Source: Treponema sp.
Lineage (GTDB): Bacteria; Spirochaetota; Spirochaetia; Treponematales; Breznakiellaceae
DNA: 13,358 nt
NCBI GenBank assembly: GCA_031273185.1
Contig: JAISSG010000052.1
Location: 1 to 13,358 of the forward strand
Reading direction: 5' to 3'
Within the stretch, counting starts at the first letter, position 1, and the number at the start of each line of letters is the position of its first letter. The position numbers and the translations under genes are program-made. The notes under the pieces were generated by a model. That model was not told the origin of the DNA. It worked only from the letters and a program-made list of their open reading frames with translations, and ran no database searches. This document shows, one piece after another, positions 5,120-12,984 of the stretch.

Positions 5120-6743
5120 CCGTATCGAACGTGGCAAGGGCGGCAATCTGAAACCCCCTGGACACGCTGCCAAGGAATTCTTCCAGCATGGCCGCCACGG
5201 AATCCAGGGTTGTTTTTTTCCGCTTTATCGAAGTTATCTCAACATCGATGACAAGCCCGCTCTGCAGCAGGGAGGGGTTGGTCATGTAGTCCAGGCGGAC
5301 ATATTCCTTCTCAAGCCGGGAAAGGCGTTCCTCCATGACGCGCCGTTCAACGGTGTACAGGAATTCGGACATATTGGTAATCCGCTCGCGCATCCGTGCA
5401 AGGCGGGCGCGGATCGATTCCTTGCCCTGCCGAGCGCCGGAAATATCGTCCCAGTCCCTGGCAACGTTCCCGTACTGGGGATCGCCGGCCTTGTCCTTGA
5501 TCAGGTGCTTTATCCGGTTTTTGTTCTTTTTGGCAAGATCCTCAAAGTCATTGACCTTGAAGACCGATTTTGAATCCTGGTAGATCACCTCGATCAGATC
5601 CCAGAGATGCTGGACGTCGTTTTCAAACCCCTTGATCTGCGCGTCATAGGCCTTGCGGTCTTCGATAAGCTGGCTTTCGTCCAGAAATTTGAGCGTGATC
5701 TGGTAGCGCTCGTCGGGCAGGCTGGTATCTTCGGTGTCCTCGTACTCCCGAATTGTTACCTTGTGCCCGTTTTGCTCGTACTCTATAAATTGGTAGCTCA
5801 GTTTCGAGGCGTCAAGGATCGCGGAGAGGGAATTGACCGCCTTGCCAAAGCCCTGCGAGCAGATGTTCTCGATGCCGGTGTTTTTCTTGATGTCCTGGCG
5901 GATGTTTACCACGTCGAAATTCGCCGAATCGGTTTTTGCCCCGCGCTCGACGACCCGCCCGACAAACGCTTCGGCAAATGTCGCGTCATTTGCCACGGCA
6001 TACGCCACGGTACGGGGATCTTCCTGATCGTAAAGGGATTCGATCTCCTTGTCGATGGCGTCGATTATGTGAGGGCAGACAATGTCTTTTATCAGATACC
6101 TGACTGTCGCGTAATAGCGGAAAAAGGGATCGATAAGCTCGGAATCCGCGATGTTGACGCAGAGTTTTACGTCCGTCACGGTCTTTGGCTTGGGGGCATT
6201 GTCCCTGAACACGCATTTTACGACGGTGCAGGCGTTGCCGGCGCCGAGGAACGCGCCAACGGCGGTTTTCTGCCTGAGTATGCTGTCGGCGATGATGTCC
6301 AGATCGCTGGCTGCGCTTGCCTCTGAAACCAGGGACTTTTCGATCTCGCCGGCGTTAAACCGCTGCGAGCCGTCCCCCGAAACGAGCAGCCTGGCGACCT
6401 CTCCCGGGCTATGGGACGAAAATGCCCTTGCCCCGTCGCTCTCGATGCTGTCGCGGAGGCTTTTCCCTTCGCTGGTTTCCAGGTAACCGCAGAACACCTT
6501 CTGGAAAATCTCTTCAAGGCAGTTGTGCAGTTTTTCCTTCATGGAGTCTTTCGCGCCAATATCCGCAAAGGCCTCTTTGGGAAGCCGGGCGCCCAGGTGA
6601 TCGACAAGCCTGCCGGCTTCCTGTGCCAGAATCCCGGCTACCATTTGCCGCCGGTCAAAATTCGGCAGATCGGGAATGTCTTCATGGCTTGCTTTCTTTG
6701 ATTGATTTGCGCTGTTTTTTTTCGGCAATTCGATGGTACCCAT
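5085..6743 (-). CDS. cfpA: CfpA-like spirochaete cytoplasmic filament protein
   Basis: 552 aa, no signal peptide, no membrane segment, highly charged and mostly helical; coiled-coil-prone stretches at ~355-412 and ~440-485. I assign it to the treponemal CfpA family, the subunit of the cytoplasmic filament ribbon that runs under the flagella, from the overall character, the N-terminus MGTIELPKKNSANQ, and the neighbouring DHH-pallilysin genes that recall TP0748-TP0751. This is recognition from memory. The T. pallidum protein is, as I recall, over 650 aa, so this copy would be shorter; no frameshift is visible. Start ATG 6743 has GGGGAG 5 nt upstream. The gene converges on pta with a 35-bp overlap encoding its last 11 residues. 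If not CfpA, it is a conserved spirochaetal cytosolic protein of unknown role. Confidence 0.6.
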   Translation of the reverse strand: MGTIELPKKNSANQSKKASHEDIPDLPNFDRRQMVAGILAQEAGRLVDHLGARLPKEAFADIGAKDSMKEKLHNCLEEIFQKVFCGYLETSEGKSLRDSIESDGARAFSSHSPGEVARLLVSGDGSQRFNAGEIEKSLVSEASAASDLDIIADSILRQKTAVGAFLGAGNACTVVKCVFRDNAPKPKTVTDVKLCVNIADSELIDPFFRYYATVRYLIKDIVCPHIIDAIDKEIESLYDQEDPRTVAYAVANDATFAEAFVGRVVERGAKTDSANFDVVNIRQDIKKNTGIENICSQGFGKAVNSLSAILDASKLSYQFIEYEQNGHKVTIREYEDTEDTSLPDERYQITLKFLDESQLIEDRKAYDAQIKGFENDVQHLWDLIEVIYQDSKSVFKVNDFEDLAKKNKNRIKHLIKDKAGDPQYGNVARDWDDISGARQGKESIRARLARMRERITNMSEFLYTVERRVMEERLSRLEKEYVRLDYMTNPSLLQSGLVIDVEITSIKRKKTTLDSVAAMLEEFLGSVSRGFQIAALATFDTAILPAKASRHR

Positions 6744-6787
6744 CAGGTCTCCCCTTGTTATAGCGTAAAGTATGGCATTTTCCGCAA

Positions 6788-6813
6788 AAACATAGTATCA
6801 TAATACTATGTTT
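6788..6813. promoter_or_regulatory. Perfect inverted repeat in the cfpA/DHH divergent interval
   Basis: Arms AAACATAGTAT (6788-6798) and ATACTATGTTT (6803-6813) are exact reverse complements around the 4-nt centre CATA. The site lies between the start codons of cfpA (6743, minus) and the DHH gene (6845, plus), so an operator for a dimeric regulator or overlapping divergent promoters is more likely than a terminator. -10-like words occur inside it (TATCAT 6796-6801, TACTAT 6804-6809). No gene for a cognate regulator is in the window. Confidence 0.6.
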
Positions 6814-6844
6814 CTGAATACTGCCGGGAAGATACAATGCAATC

Positions 6845-7822
6845 ATGGCTGAAAAACTCATTGCGTTAATCAACCGGCACGATTTTTTCATCCTAACCAC
6901 CCATGACCCGGCTGACGCGGACGGCATCGGCGCCGAGCTGGTGCTGGCCCGCATACTGCGGGAACGGGGAAAGCAGGCGCATATCATCAATGCAAGCCCC
7001 ATGCCGCACCAATTCTGGTTCATGGACCCCCTGGGGCAGGTAATGCAATGGGACGGGGAACGGCACGGGCCCCTGCTTGAGCAAGGGGCGCTTGTCATTG
7101 TTGACGCTGCGAAAGAGTCCAGTTTAGGCCAGATGGGGGAAGAGGTCGGGCGGTCGATGGAGGTGTTCGTAATCGACCACCATGAACCCGCGTCCGAGGA
7201 GGTCCACTTCTCCGGCATCTATGATCCGTCAGCCGCATCCGTCTGCGAAATGGTGGTGGAACTGGCCGAGGCGGCGGGCGTTACCCTTGACCAGATGACG
7301 GCCCTTGCCGCATATGCCGGCATTGCTTACGATACGGGTTTCTTTGCCTATCCAAAGACAGGATCGCGGACGTTCCGCGTGGCCCTTTCGCTCCTTGATC
7401 TGGGCGTAAACCCAAACGAGATTTTCACCCAGTTTTGCCAAAACGCCCCCGCAAGGGTTTTGCATTTGCAACAGAAAGCCCTCCAAAGCATGGCCTTTCA
7501 TTACGGGGACAGGATCGCCACGCAGACGCTGCTCCGAGAGGACTTTGCCGAAACAGGGGCGCTGCCCGAGGACACCGACGGTTTTGTTAATTTTCCGTTA
7601 AAATCCAGGGACATTGTCGTTTCCCTTTTGCTGAAGGAAACGCCGGACAAGAAGGTGCACTGCTCCCTGCGCTCGAAAGGGACAATAAACGTCGCCAAAG
7701 TCGCCCAGCAATTTGGCGGCGGCGGGCATACCAACGCGGCAGGTTTTAAAAACAAGCTCGGCATCGAGCAGGTGCTTTCGGAAACCCTGGCGCAGATAAT
7801 CAAGCACCTGGATGGGCAATGA
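6845..7822 (+). CDS. DHH/DHHA1 phosphoesterase, NrnA-like
   Basis: 325 aa, cytoplasmic. DHH domain motifs in order: HDPADADGIG (20-29, the HxxxDxDxxG metal motif), VDAAKES with Asp87, the signature DHH at 111-113 (VIDHHEP), and AYDTGFF with Asp163. The C-terminal DHHA1 domain has GGGGH (291-295) with AAG (298-300). This is the layout of NrnA-type nanoRNase/pAp phosphatases, which clear 2-5-nt RNAs and 3'-phosphoadenosine phosphate using Mn2+; cyclic-dinucleotide phosphodiesterases share the fold, so the exact substrate is open. All metal ligands appear present. The ribosome site is weak (GGGAAG is distant). Its stop overlaps the ATG of the pallilysin-related gene (7819-7822), implying coupling. 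It is divergent from cfpA. Confidence 0.9.
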   Translation: MAEKLIALINRHDFFILTTHDPADADGIGAELVLARILRERGKQAHIINASPMPHQFWFMDPLGQVMQWDGERHGPLLEQGALVIVDAAKESSLGQMGEEVGRSMEVFVIDHHEPASEEVHFSGIYDPSAASVCEMVVELAEAAGVTLDQMTALAAYAGIAYDTGFFAYPKTGSRTFRVALSLLDLGVNPNEIFTQFCQNAPARVLHLQQKALQSMAFHYGDRIATQTLLREDFAETGALPEDTDGFVNFPLKSRDIVVSLLLKETPDKKVHCSLRSKGTINVAKVAQQFGGGGHTNAAGFKNKLGIEQVLSETLAQIIKHLDGQ

Positions 7823-9354
7823 AGCAAAAGCATGTTACCATTTTTATTTTCTCGCTCTGCGCCATCGGAATCGCCGTGCTCGCAATCTGGCCTTTCAACA
7901 ACAGCGGGCCGCAGGAACGGCATCGCACCAGGATCATTGTTCCGGCCTCGCTGGGGAGTTCAGAAGCGGATTCCGTGCTGGCGGAGCAAATGGCCTATGA
8001 TGACAGGCACAACCTTAAGGTTTTTCTTGGCGAAAGGGAAAACGCGATCATGGTACTGAACCATGATTTCAACAGCGATTCCATAGAAGAACAGGTCGTA
8101 GCTTTCCTCAGCCAGAATGACGGCGAAAGCCCCGTCCGCATCGCGTTTATCGCCTACGACGAGGGGCTCAAGGCATACCGCCGCCTGTGGGACGCCCCCG
8201 CCGCAGCAGCCATACCGGGGACGGTTTCCATAAACATCATGGACCTGCTGGGCGACCGCAGTAGCTGCATCATCGTTACCGGCATGAACAGGCAGGGCGA
8301 GCATACCATGACGGTGTACCGCAACAATCCCGGGGAGGACTGGGGCCAGCCCTTTCAAAAAATCGCCGAGATCCAGGTGGACGGCTCCATTGCCGTACAG
8401 GAAACGGAGCGCACCGGCGCATACCGCCAGGGCATTGCCGCCGGGAAGCCCTTTGCCATTACCGCTTATGGCAGCGACCGCGATTCGGAAAATTTGCTGG
8501 ACAGAATAGAAATCTTCTATGAGTATGACCAGCAGAGAGGCATCTTCGCGCAGAGCAGAATTTCCCGAGTGCCGGGATCGCAGATCGAGCAGAGGCGGCT
8601 GAGGGAAATCCTTTCGGGCAATGTCAGGGTTTTCGAGGAATTTATCAACGACCTCTGGTATCATGTCGGCGCGGACGGAACTGTCGACAGAAACCAGTAC
8701 CTGTACTTTGACCCGGCAAAACGCGAGATCATTTTTTACGGCGAAGAAACCCAGCAGGTTTTTGTCTGGCAGAGATCGAATCCCACGCGCTACGGGATAT
8801 ACGTTTCCAGCCAAAACATATCGGTGACAACGCTGCGCCGGTCCCTGGATATAGAGATGGTATCCCTGGACAGCATCCGCATGAGGGTTTCCGAGGAGGT
8901 CAGAATCAGGATAGTCGTAGGCATGCCCTGGGACGGGTTGTACCGCCGCGCCGGAAGCCTGGCCCGGGTCTCCGATTCGGGGAAAACCGTGCAGCCGTAC
9001 ACCGAAGCGACCTACGACAGCCCCATAGGGAGGTTCCAGTTCCACGCCAGCGGCGAGTACGAATTTAACTCCAGCTCATCAAGCGTCAAAGGCCGGTATG
9101 TCTTTTTCCGGGCCGACAACCGGGACCTCCTGGAACTTCGCCCCTATCAAAACGGAACAGGCGTGGCGCGGCAAAACAGCGCAAGAAGCGAGGGCGCGGA
9201 AAACCGCCTGACCTACCACGTTACCGGCGCCGGCAGGAACGGGCCGGGCGAGGCCCCCATAACCGAAAATCTCAGCCTGTCCCGCGTGCGCCTGGGCGCC
9301 ACCGGAATCCATGAGCTTCATGAAAGCCAAATCATTTTGACCCGCGCACGGTAG
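7819..9354 (+). CDS. Pallilysin-related envelope protein
   Basis: 511 aa. An N-terminal hydrophobic segment (~6-24) serves as signal peptide or anchor; Cys14 is not in a good lipobox. The mature part is largely beta, with a Ca-binding-like acidic loop HDFNSDSIEEQ (82-92), as in VCBS/FG-GAP repeats. Identification as a relative of T. pallidum pallilysin (TP0751, an adhesin/metalloprotease) rests on its position behind cfpA and a DHH gene and on memory of large homologues in other treponemes. The zinc-protease motif HEXXH is absent; the nearest string is HELHE (498-502), which does not fit. So adhesion or an unknown envelope role is likelier than proteolysis. ATGA overlap with the DHH gene shows co-translation. 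Confidence 0.6.
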   Translation: MKQKHVTIFIFSLCAIGIAVLAIWPFNNSGPQERHRTRIIVPASLGSSEADSVLAEQMAYDDRHNLKVFLGERENAIMVLNHDFNSDSIEEQVVAFLSQNDGESPVRIAFIAYDEGLKAYRRLWDAPAAAAIPGTVSINIMDLLGDRSSCIIVTGMNRQGEHTMTVYRNNPGEDWGQPFQKIAEIQVDGSIAVQETERTGAYRQGIAAGKPFAITAYGSDRDSENLLDRIEIFYEYDQQRGIFAQSRISRVPGSQIEQRRLREILSGNVRVFEEFINDLWYHVGADGTVDRNQYLYFDPAKREIIFYGEETQQVFVWQRSNPTRYGIYVSSQNISVTTLRRSLDIEMVSLDSIRMRVSEEVRIRIVVGMPWDGLYRRAGSLARVSDSGKTVQPYTEATYDSPIGRFQFHASGEYEFNSSSSSVKGRYVFFRADNRDLLELRPYQNGTGVARQNSARSEGAENRLTYHVTGAGRNGPGEAPITENLSLSRVRLGATGIHELHESQIILTRAR

Positions 9355-9372
9355 GAGCAATCCCCCTTAACG

Positions 9373-9381
9373 TGTTATAAT
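9373..9381 (+). promoter_or_regulatory. Extended -10 promoter for the TonB receptor gene
   Basis: TGTTATAAT is a perfect TATAAT with the TGn extension, 18 bp upstream of the ATG at 9400 and within the 45-bp gap after the pallilysin-related gene. No -35 is evident, as is usual for extended -10 promoters. The resulting leader would be only ~12 nt, with a weak CAGG ribosome site. Confidence 0.5.
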
Positions 9382-9399
9382 AGCCCTGAACAGGCGACT

Positions 9400-12030
9400 A
9401 TGGTGAGGGAATTCTTGCATACAAAATTTGCATTTTTCGCAGCGCTGTTTTTTTCAGCCGCCCTTTCCCTCTTTGCCCGCGACGTGCAGGTGCTTGTCGA
9501 GGACGTGGAGCTGAACCTTCCCCTTGAAGGGGCGGTGATCCGCTCGTGGGACGGCACGCAGTACGCCTGCGACGACAACGGCATTGCCGTTGTCACCGTG
9601 CCGGACAACCGGCAGGTGCTGATCCAGGCAGCCTACCCCGGCTACGAAACCGGCAGGCTGGTCGTTACCCTGGATGCAAGCAGATTCACCGTGGGCCTGC
9701 GGCTTTCGGGCATCATGGAAGGCAGGGAACTGGTAATCGAGGCGGCTCGGCCCGGAAGCAGCGAGACGAGAACCGGGCGCAGCGTCGCCGTTTCCGGGCG
9801 GGACATAGCCCAGACAGCGGAAATCGGCATCGTCGAGGACGTGATGAGCTCGGTCAAGCTCCTGCCGGGCGTGGGCTACGCGGGTTTTTTCAACGCCCAG
9901 CCGAGCATACGGGGCGGCGACCCGGGGGACTTGAGCGCGTCGCTGGACGGGTACTACGTCATGAACCCCTATCACTGGGGCGGGGGCTTTTCCATTTTCG
10001 ATCCCCGCATGGTGCAGAGCGCCCAGCTTTCCCACGGGGTGTTCTCAACCAGATACGGCCATACCATTTCCGGCCTCCTGGAGATAACGACAAAAGAGCC
10101 CTCGGCAACCGAAACGGAATTCGAACTGGGGATCAACACCAGCGCCGCCAACTTCAACTTTTCCTTTCCCCTCGCAGGCAGGGGCGGCATTTTGGCTATG
10201 GGGCGGGTTACCTACCAAGACCCTGTTATCTGGCTGGCAAAGCAAATGGCAACATTCATCGAAGCGCTTGGGGTGATAAACTACATACGGCAGGCGCCGT
10301 ATATCAGAAGCGGTACCGTTACCGGCAACTACCGCTTCCTTGACAACCTTGAACTGCATGCGACCGGCTTTTGGGGCATGGACGGCGTTGGGGTGACATT
10401 TGAAAATTCCTCGCGGGGAAGCGGCCTCGACAGCGACACCGACATAGTGTTCGACTGGGCCAACTACCAGGGCTTTTTCACCACGGGGCTTTCCTGGAAC
10501 CCCCGCAGCGACATGCTGCTGAAATTCACCGCCGGGCTTGGCTATGAGGAATCGGTGATCGACGGGAATATGCAGTATGATATTACCAACAAACATTTTT
10601 CTGCCAATTTTATTAGCAAATATAAAGATTTATCCGATTTCAATTACATTTCCGAAAGCTACCAGTTTGAAACAGATGCCTTGATCAAGCAAACCGATAC
10701 CATGTTCAACGTGCAGGGGCGTGTTGACTACGACTGGGATATTGGCAGAGGCTTCATCCTTGCCGCCGGCCTGCAGGAGATGTTTGCCCAGTTTAGCTCA
10801 AAAGGCCACCAGCAGAGTCTTACCGAAGTATGGTTTGGAAATTTAAATCCTGCCGAGCAGCAGATGATAAAATTTCTTTACCCCGGGCTTGCGGAATCTA
10901 CGCTCAACGATTTGCGGGTCAATTTCCCCAGAAAGTACGACCCGGATGCCGGGAACAAAATGCTCACCACGTCGGGCTACGGCCTTGCGGAGTACAGCAC
11001 GCCAGGCAACCGGTTCAGCGCAGAGCTTGGCCTGCGTGTCGATCATTACTACCTGCTTGGCAGGGGTTTTTCCCTGCAAACAAAGCCGGCGCTGAATCCC
11101 CGGCTTAATTTGGATTTCAATGTTTTCAAGAACCGCTGGATTGTGCAGTCTTTCGACCTCAGCGCCGGAACCGGGCTTTTCTCGTCAATGAACAGCAACA
11201 TTATGCTGGCGGAAAAAGAATTTAACATCAAAGAGCTTAAACCGAACCGGTCATGGACTTCCGTTCTGGGGGCCAAGCTGGAGTTTTCGGAGGGCTTGAG
11301 TTTTAACATAGAAGGCTACCACAAATACATTTTCGATCGGATGTACGCCCCGGTAAATTTCAGCCTCGACAGCATTGACGTACAACCCCAATTCAACGGC
11401 GAGGGCAGAGTCTGGGGCATTGACATGATGATACAGAAACTCCAGTCGCGTTACTGGGACGGCTGGCTTTCCTATTCCTTCAGTTGGGCAAAATACCTCG
11501 ACCCTGGCGGCGGCTATTCCAGCATGGGCATTTCCGGCGGGACAAGCGGGAACGACTGGTACTTTCCCTCGTACCACCGGTTCCACAACCTCAACCTCGT
11601 TCTCAACATCAGGCCGACACCCCGGATAAACATCTACACCCGCTTTGGACTCGCATCGGGCGTGCAGCTTTCGAGGCGCATAGCCGCAGGCCCCACAAGC
11701 TACCCGGTATTGGCGTACTATCCCGACGAAAATCCGCCCTCTTTCCAGTTTATCGAGAAATATTACTGGCCTTCAGTGCGGGACGAAAACAACCGCACCA
11801 CCCCGTCGCTCCCGATGGACATAAAGCTGTCCATTTTCGGGAAAAACGCAAGCGGGAAGGCCCGCTACGAAGTGTACGTGGCGGTGGAGAACGTGCTTGC
11901 CCTGCTGTACAGTGCGGAGGGCAATACCAGCTATAACCAGTATACGGGCGAAGTGGACAACGGCAGCAATTCCGCAAGCTACGAGATACCCATTCCGATA
12001 CCTTCTTTTGGGTTTAAGTTTTCTTATTGA
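9400..12030 (+). CDS. TonB-dependent outer-membrane receptor
   Basis: 876 aa. Signal peptide 1-26 (cleavage near LFA|RD). Residues ~28-105 are a carboxypeptidase-regulatory-like beta-sandwich (VQVLVEDVELNLPLEGAVI...DDNGIAVVTVP...YPGYETGRL), common in front of receptor plugs. The plug domain is ~120-233, with the hallmark PSIRGGDPGDLSASLDGYYV and the GHTISGLLEITTKEP ending. The rest (~235-876) alternates amphipathic strands and aromatic-rich loops, ending in FGFKFSY with a C-terminal Tyr as expected for a 22-strand barrel. It should import a bound ligand with energy from TonB-ExbBD; the ligand is unknown. The start is ATG 9400; GTG 9403 is also possible, as the ribosome site is weak. Bases ~10561-10680 are markedly AT-rich (39 G/C of 120) in a putative surface loop. 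An unrecognised lipoprotein and exbB follow, so this looks like a single transport module. Confidence 0.93.
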   Translation: MVREFLHTKFAFFAALFFSAALSLFARDVQVLVEDVELNLPLEGAVIRSWDGTQYACDDNGIAVVTVPDNRQVLIQAAYPGYETGRLVVTLDASRFTVGLRLSGIMEGRELVIEAARPGSSETRTGRSVAVSGRDIAQTAEIGIVEDVMSSVKLLPGVGYAGFFNAQPSIRGGDPGDLSASLDGYYVMNPYHWGGGFSIFDPRMVQSAQLSHGVFSTRYGHTISGLLEITTKEPSATETEFELGINTSAANFNFSFPLAGRGGILAMGRVTYQDPVIWLAKQMATFIEALGVINYIRQAPYIRSGTVTGNYRFLDNLELHATGFWGMDGVGVTFENSSRGSGLDSDTDIVFDWANYQGFFTTGLSWNPRSDMLLKFTAGLGYEESVIDGNMQYDITNKHFSANFISKYKDLSDFNYISESYQFETDALIKQTDTMFNVQGRVDYDWDIGRGFILAAGLQEMFAQFSSKGHQQSLTEVWFGNLNPAEQQMIKFLYPGLAESTLNDLRVNFPRKYDPDAGNKMLTTSGYGLAEYSTPGNRFSAELGLRVDHYYLLGRGFSLQTKPALNPRLNLDFNVFKNRWIVQSFDLSAGTGLFSSMNSNIMLAEKEFNIKELKPNRSWTSVLGAKLEFSEGLSFNIEGYHKYIFDRMYAPVNFSLDSIDVQPQFNGEGRVWGIDMMIQKLQSRYWDGWLSYSFSWAKYLDPGGGYSSMGISGGTSGNDWYFPSYHRFHNLNLVLNIRPTPRINIYTRFGLASGVQLSRRIAAGPTSYPVLAYYPDENPPSFQFIEKYYWPSVRDENNRTTPSLPMDIKLSIFGKNASGKARYEVYVAVENVLALLYSAEGNTSYNQYTGEVDNGSNSASYEIPIPIPSFGFKFSY

Positions 12031-12048
12031 TTTGGAAGGAACAAAGAG

Positions 12049-12915
12049 ATGAAACATTTAGGTTATGCGCGATTACGGCTCATGGTTTTAGGCATCGCGG
12101 CATTGCTGCTTGGGGGCTGCGTTTCCCTGGTGGAAAATGCCGGGAGGGTACTGGACGGCTCCGCGTTTGCGGAAAAGAAGATCGCCGTTTACCGAACGGC
12201 AAAAAAAAGCAGATCGTCGGAGGGCATCGAGTTGCGCGAAATGCGGAACAAGGCCGGCGAGCGGTCGGTTGTCATTACGCTGGACCGGTTCCCCACGATA
12301 AAGATTCGGGGCAACGCGCCGGACGATTCGGGCGAATTCAGCCTGACAGCGCTGGATTACCTTGGCGGCAGCTACAACGGCTGGAACGAATACAGCCTGG
12401 AACTTTACGGGCAGGGAACCATGACGTTAGGCGAAACCTCGGCAACGATGTCCATCCCCCAGGAAAGCGAGACGGTGCAGATATCATGGGGCCGCATACG
12501 CCGCTACGACACCCGCATCACCGGGGCCGAGGCCCTTACGCTCCTCCGCAACCGCCACGAGCGCATCCTTGCCCTGACCGAGTGGATGAACAGCCTCGAC
12601 GGTTCGCCCAAGGGGTTAAGCCTGGATGACTTTGAAAGGCACTGGAAGCCGGTTCTGTTTCCCGAAACGGTTTCCAGGAAGAAAAGGCCGGACGACTGGC
12701 AGCGGGAAGACGACCAATGGGTCAGGGCCGAGGACATACGCTGGAACGCCGGGTACACCGAGCGGGTATTTCCCGAACTGCTGAGGAACATCCGCAACTC
12801 CGGCACCATGCTGAGGGACTGGGAAGAAGCCATCGGCTGGATGTACTACGTATACGAATGGGACCGAATTTTGGGGCAGTTGGCAGAGGAAACGGTTCTG
12901 GGCAGGGTAAAGTAG
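12049..12915 (+). CDS. Unrecognised lipoprotein of the TonB module
   Basis: 288 aa. Basic n-region, hydrophobic core and lipobox LGGC with Cys24 mark a lipoprotein, lipid-anchored in the periplasm or outer membrane. Residues ~40-160 look beta-rich (VVITLDRFPTIKIRGN, EYSLELYGQGTMTLGE); ~165-288 look helical and unusually rich in Trp, Arg, Asp and Glu (WMNSLDG, HWKPVLF, DDWQREDDQWVRAEDIRW, WMYYVYEWDRIL). I do not recognise the family. It starts 18 bp after the receptor stop with GGAAGGA upstream of the ATG, and exbB begins 69 bp after it, so it is probably co-transcribed with the receptor and may be its accessory lipoprotein (inference from position). Confidence 0.85.
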   Translation: MKHLGYARLRLMVLGIAALLLGGCVSLVENAGRVLDGSAFAEKKIAVYRTAKKSRSSEGIELREMRNKAGERSVVITLDRFPTIKIRGNAPDDSGEFSLTALDYLGGSYNGWNEYSLELYGQGTMTLGETSATMSIPQESETVQISWGRIRRYDTRITGAEALTLLRNRHERILALTEWMNSLDGSPKGLSLDDFERHWKPVLFPETVSRKKRPDDWQREDDQWVRAEDIRWNAGYTERVFPELLRNIRNSGTMLRDWEEAIGWMYYVYEWDRILGQLAEETVLGRVK

Positions 12916-12931
12916 GCCGTTTTCTTTTGGC

Positions 12932-12960
12932 TTGAATCTTCGCAAAAAATCATATATCGT
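12932..12960 (+). promoter_or_regulatory. Weak promoter candidate before exbB
   Basis: TTGAAT (12932-12937) and TATCGT (12955-12960) are 17 bp apart in the AT-richer 69-bp gap between the lipoprotein and exbB. The -10 match is only partial (4 of 6), so exbB may instead be read from the receptor promoter. Confidence 0.3.
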
Positions 12961-12984
12961 AAAAAAACACAAAAGGGGGCTTCA

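Noticed and set aside
5607..6326. 239-aa plus-strand frame opposite the cfpA-like gene
   Set aside because: Antisense shadow in GC-rich DNA; the minus-strand ORF is longer, has a good start and coherent protein character.
9307..9324. HELHE in the pallilysin-related protein as a zinc-protease site
   Set aside because: HEXXH needs His at position five; here it is Glu, and the string lies at the extreme C-terminus.
9546..10343. 265-aa frame inside the TonB receptor gene
   Set aside because: Alternate-frame shadow of the receptor, whose signal peptide, plug and barrel features are continuous through this stretch.
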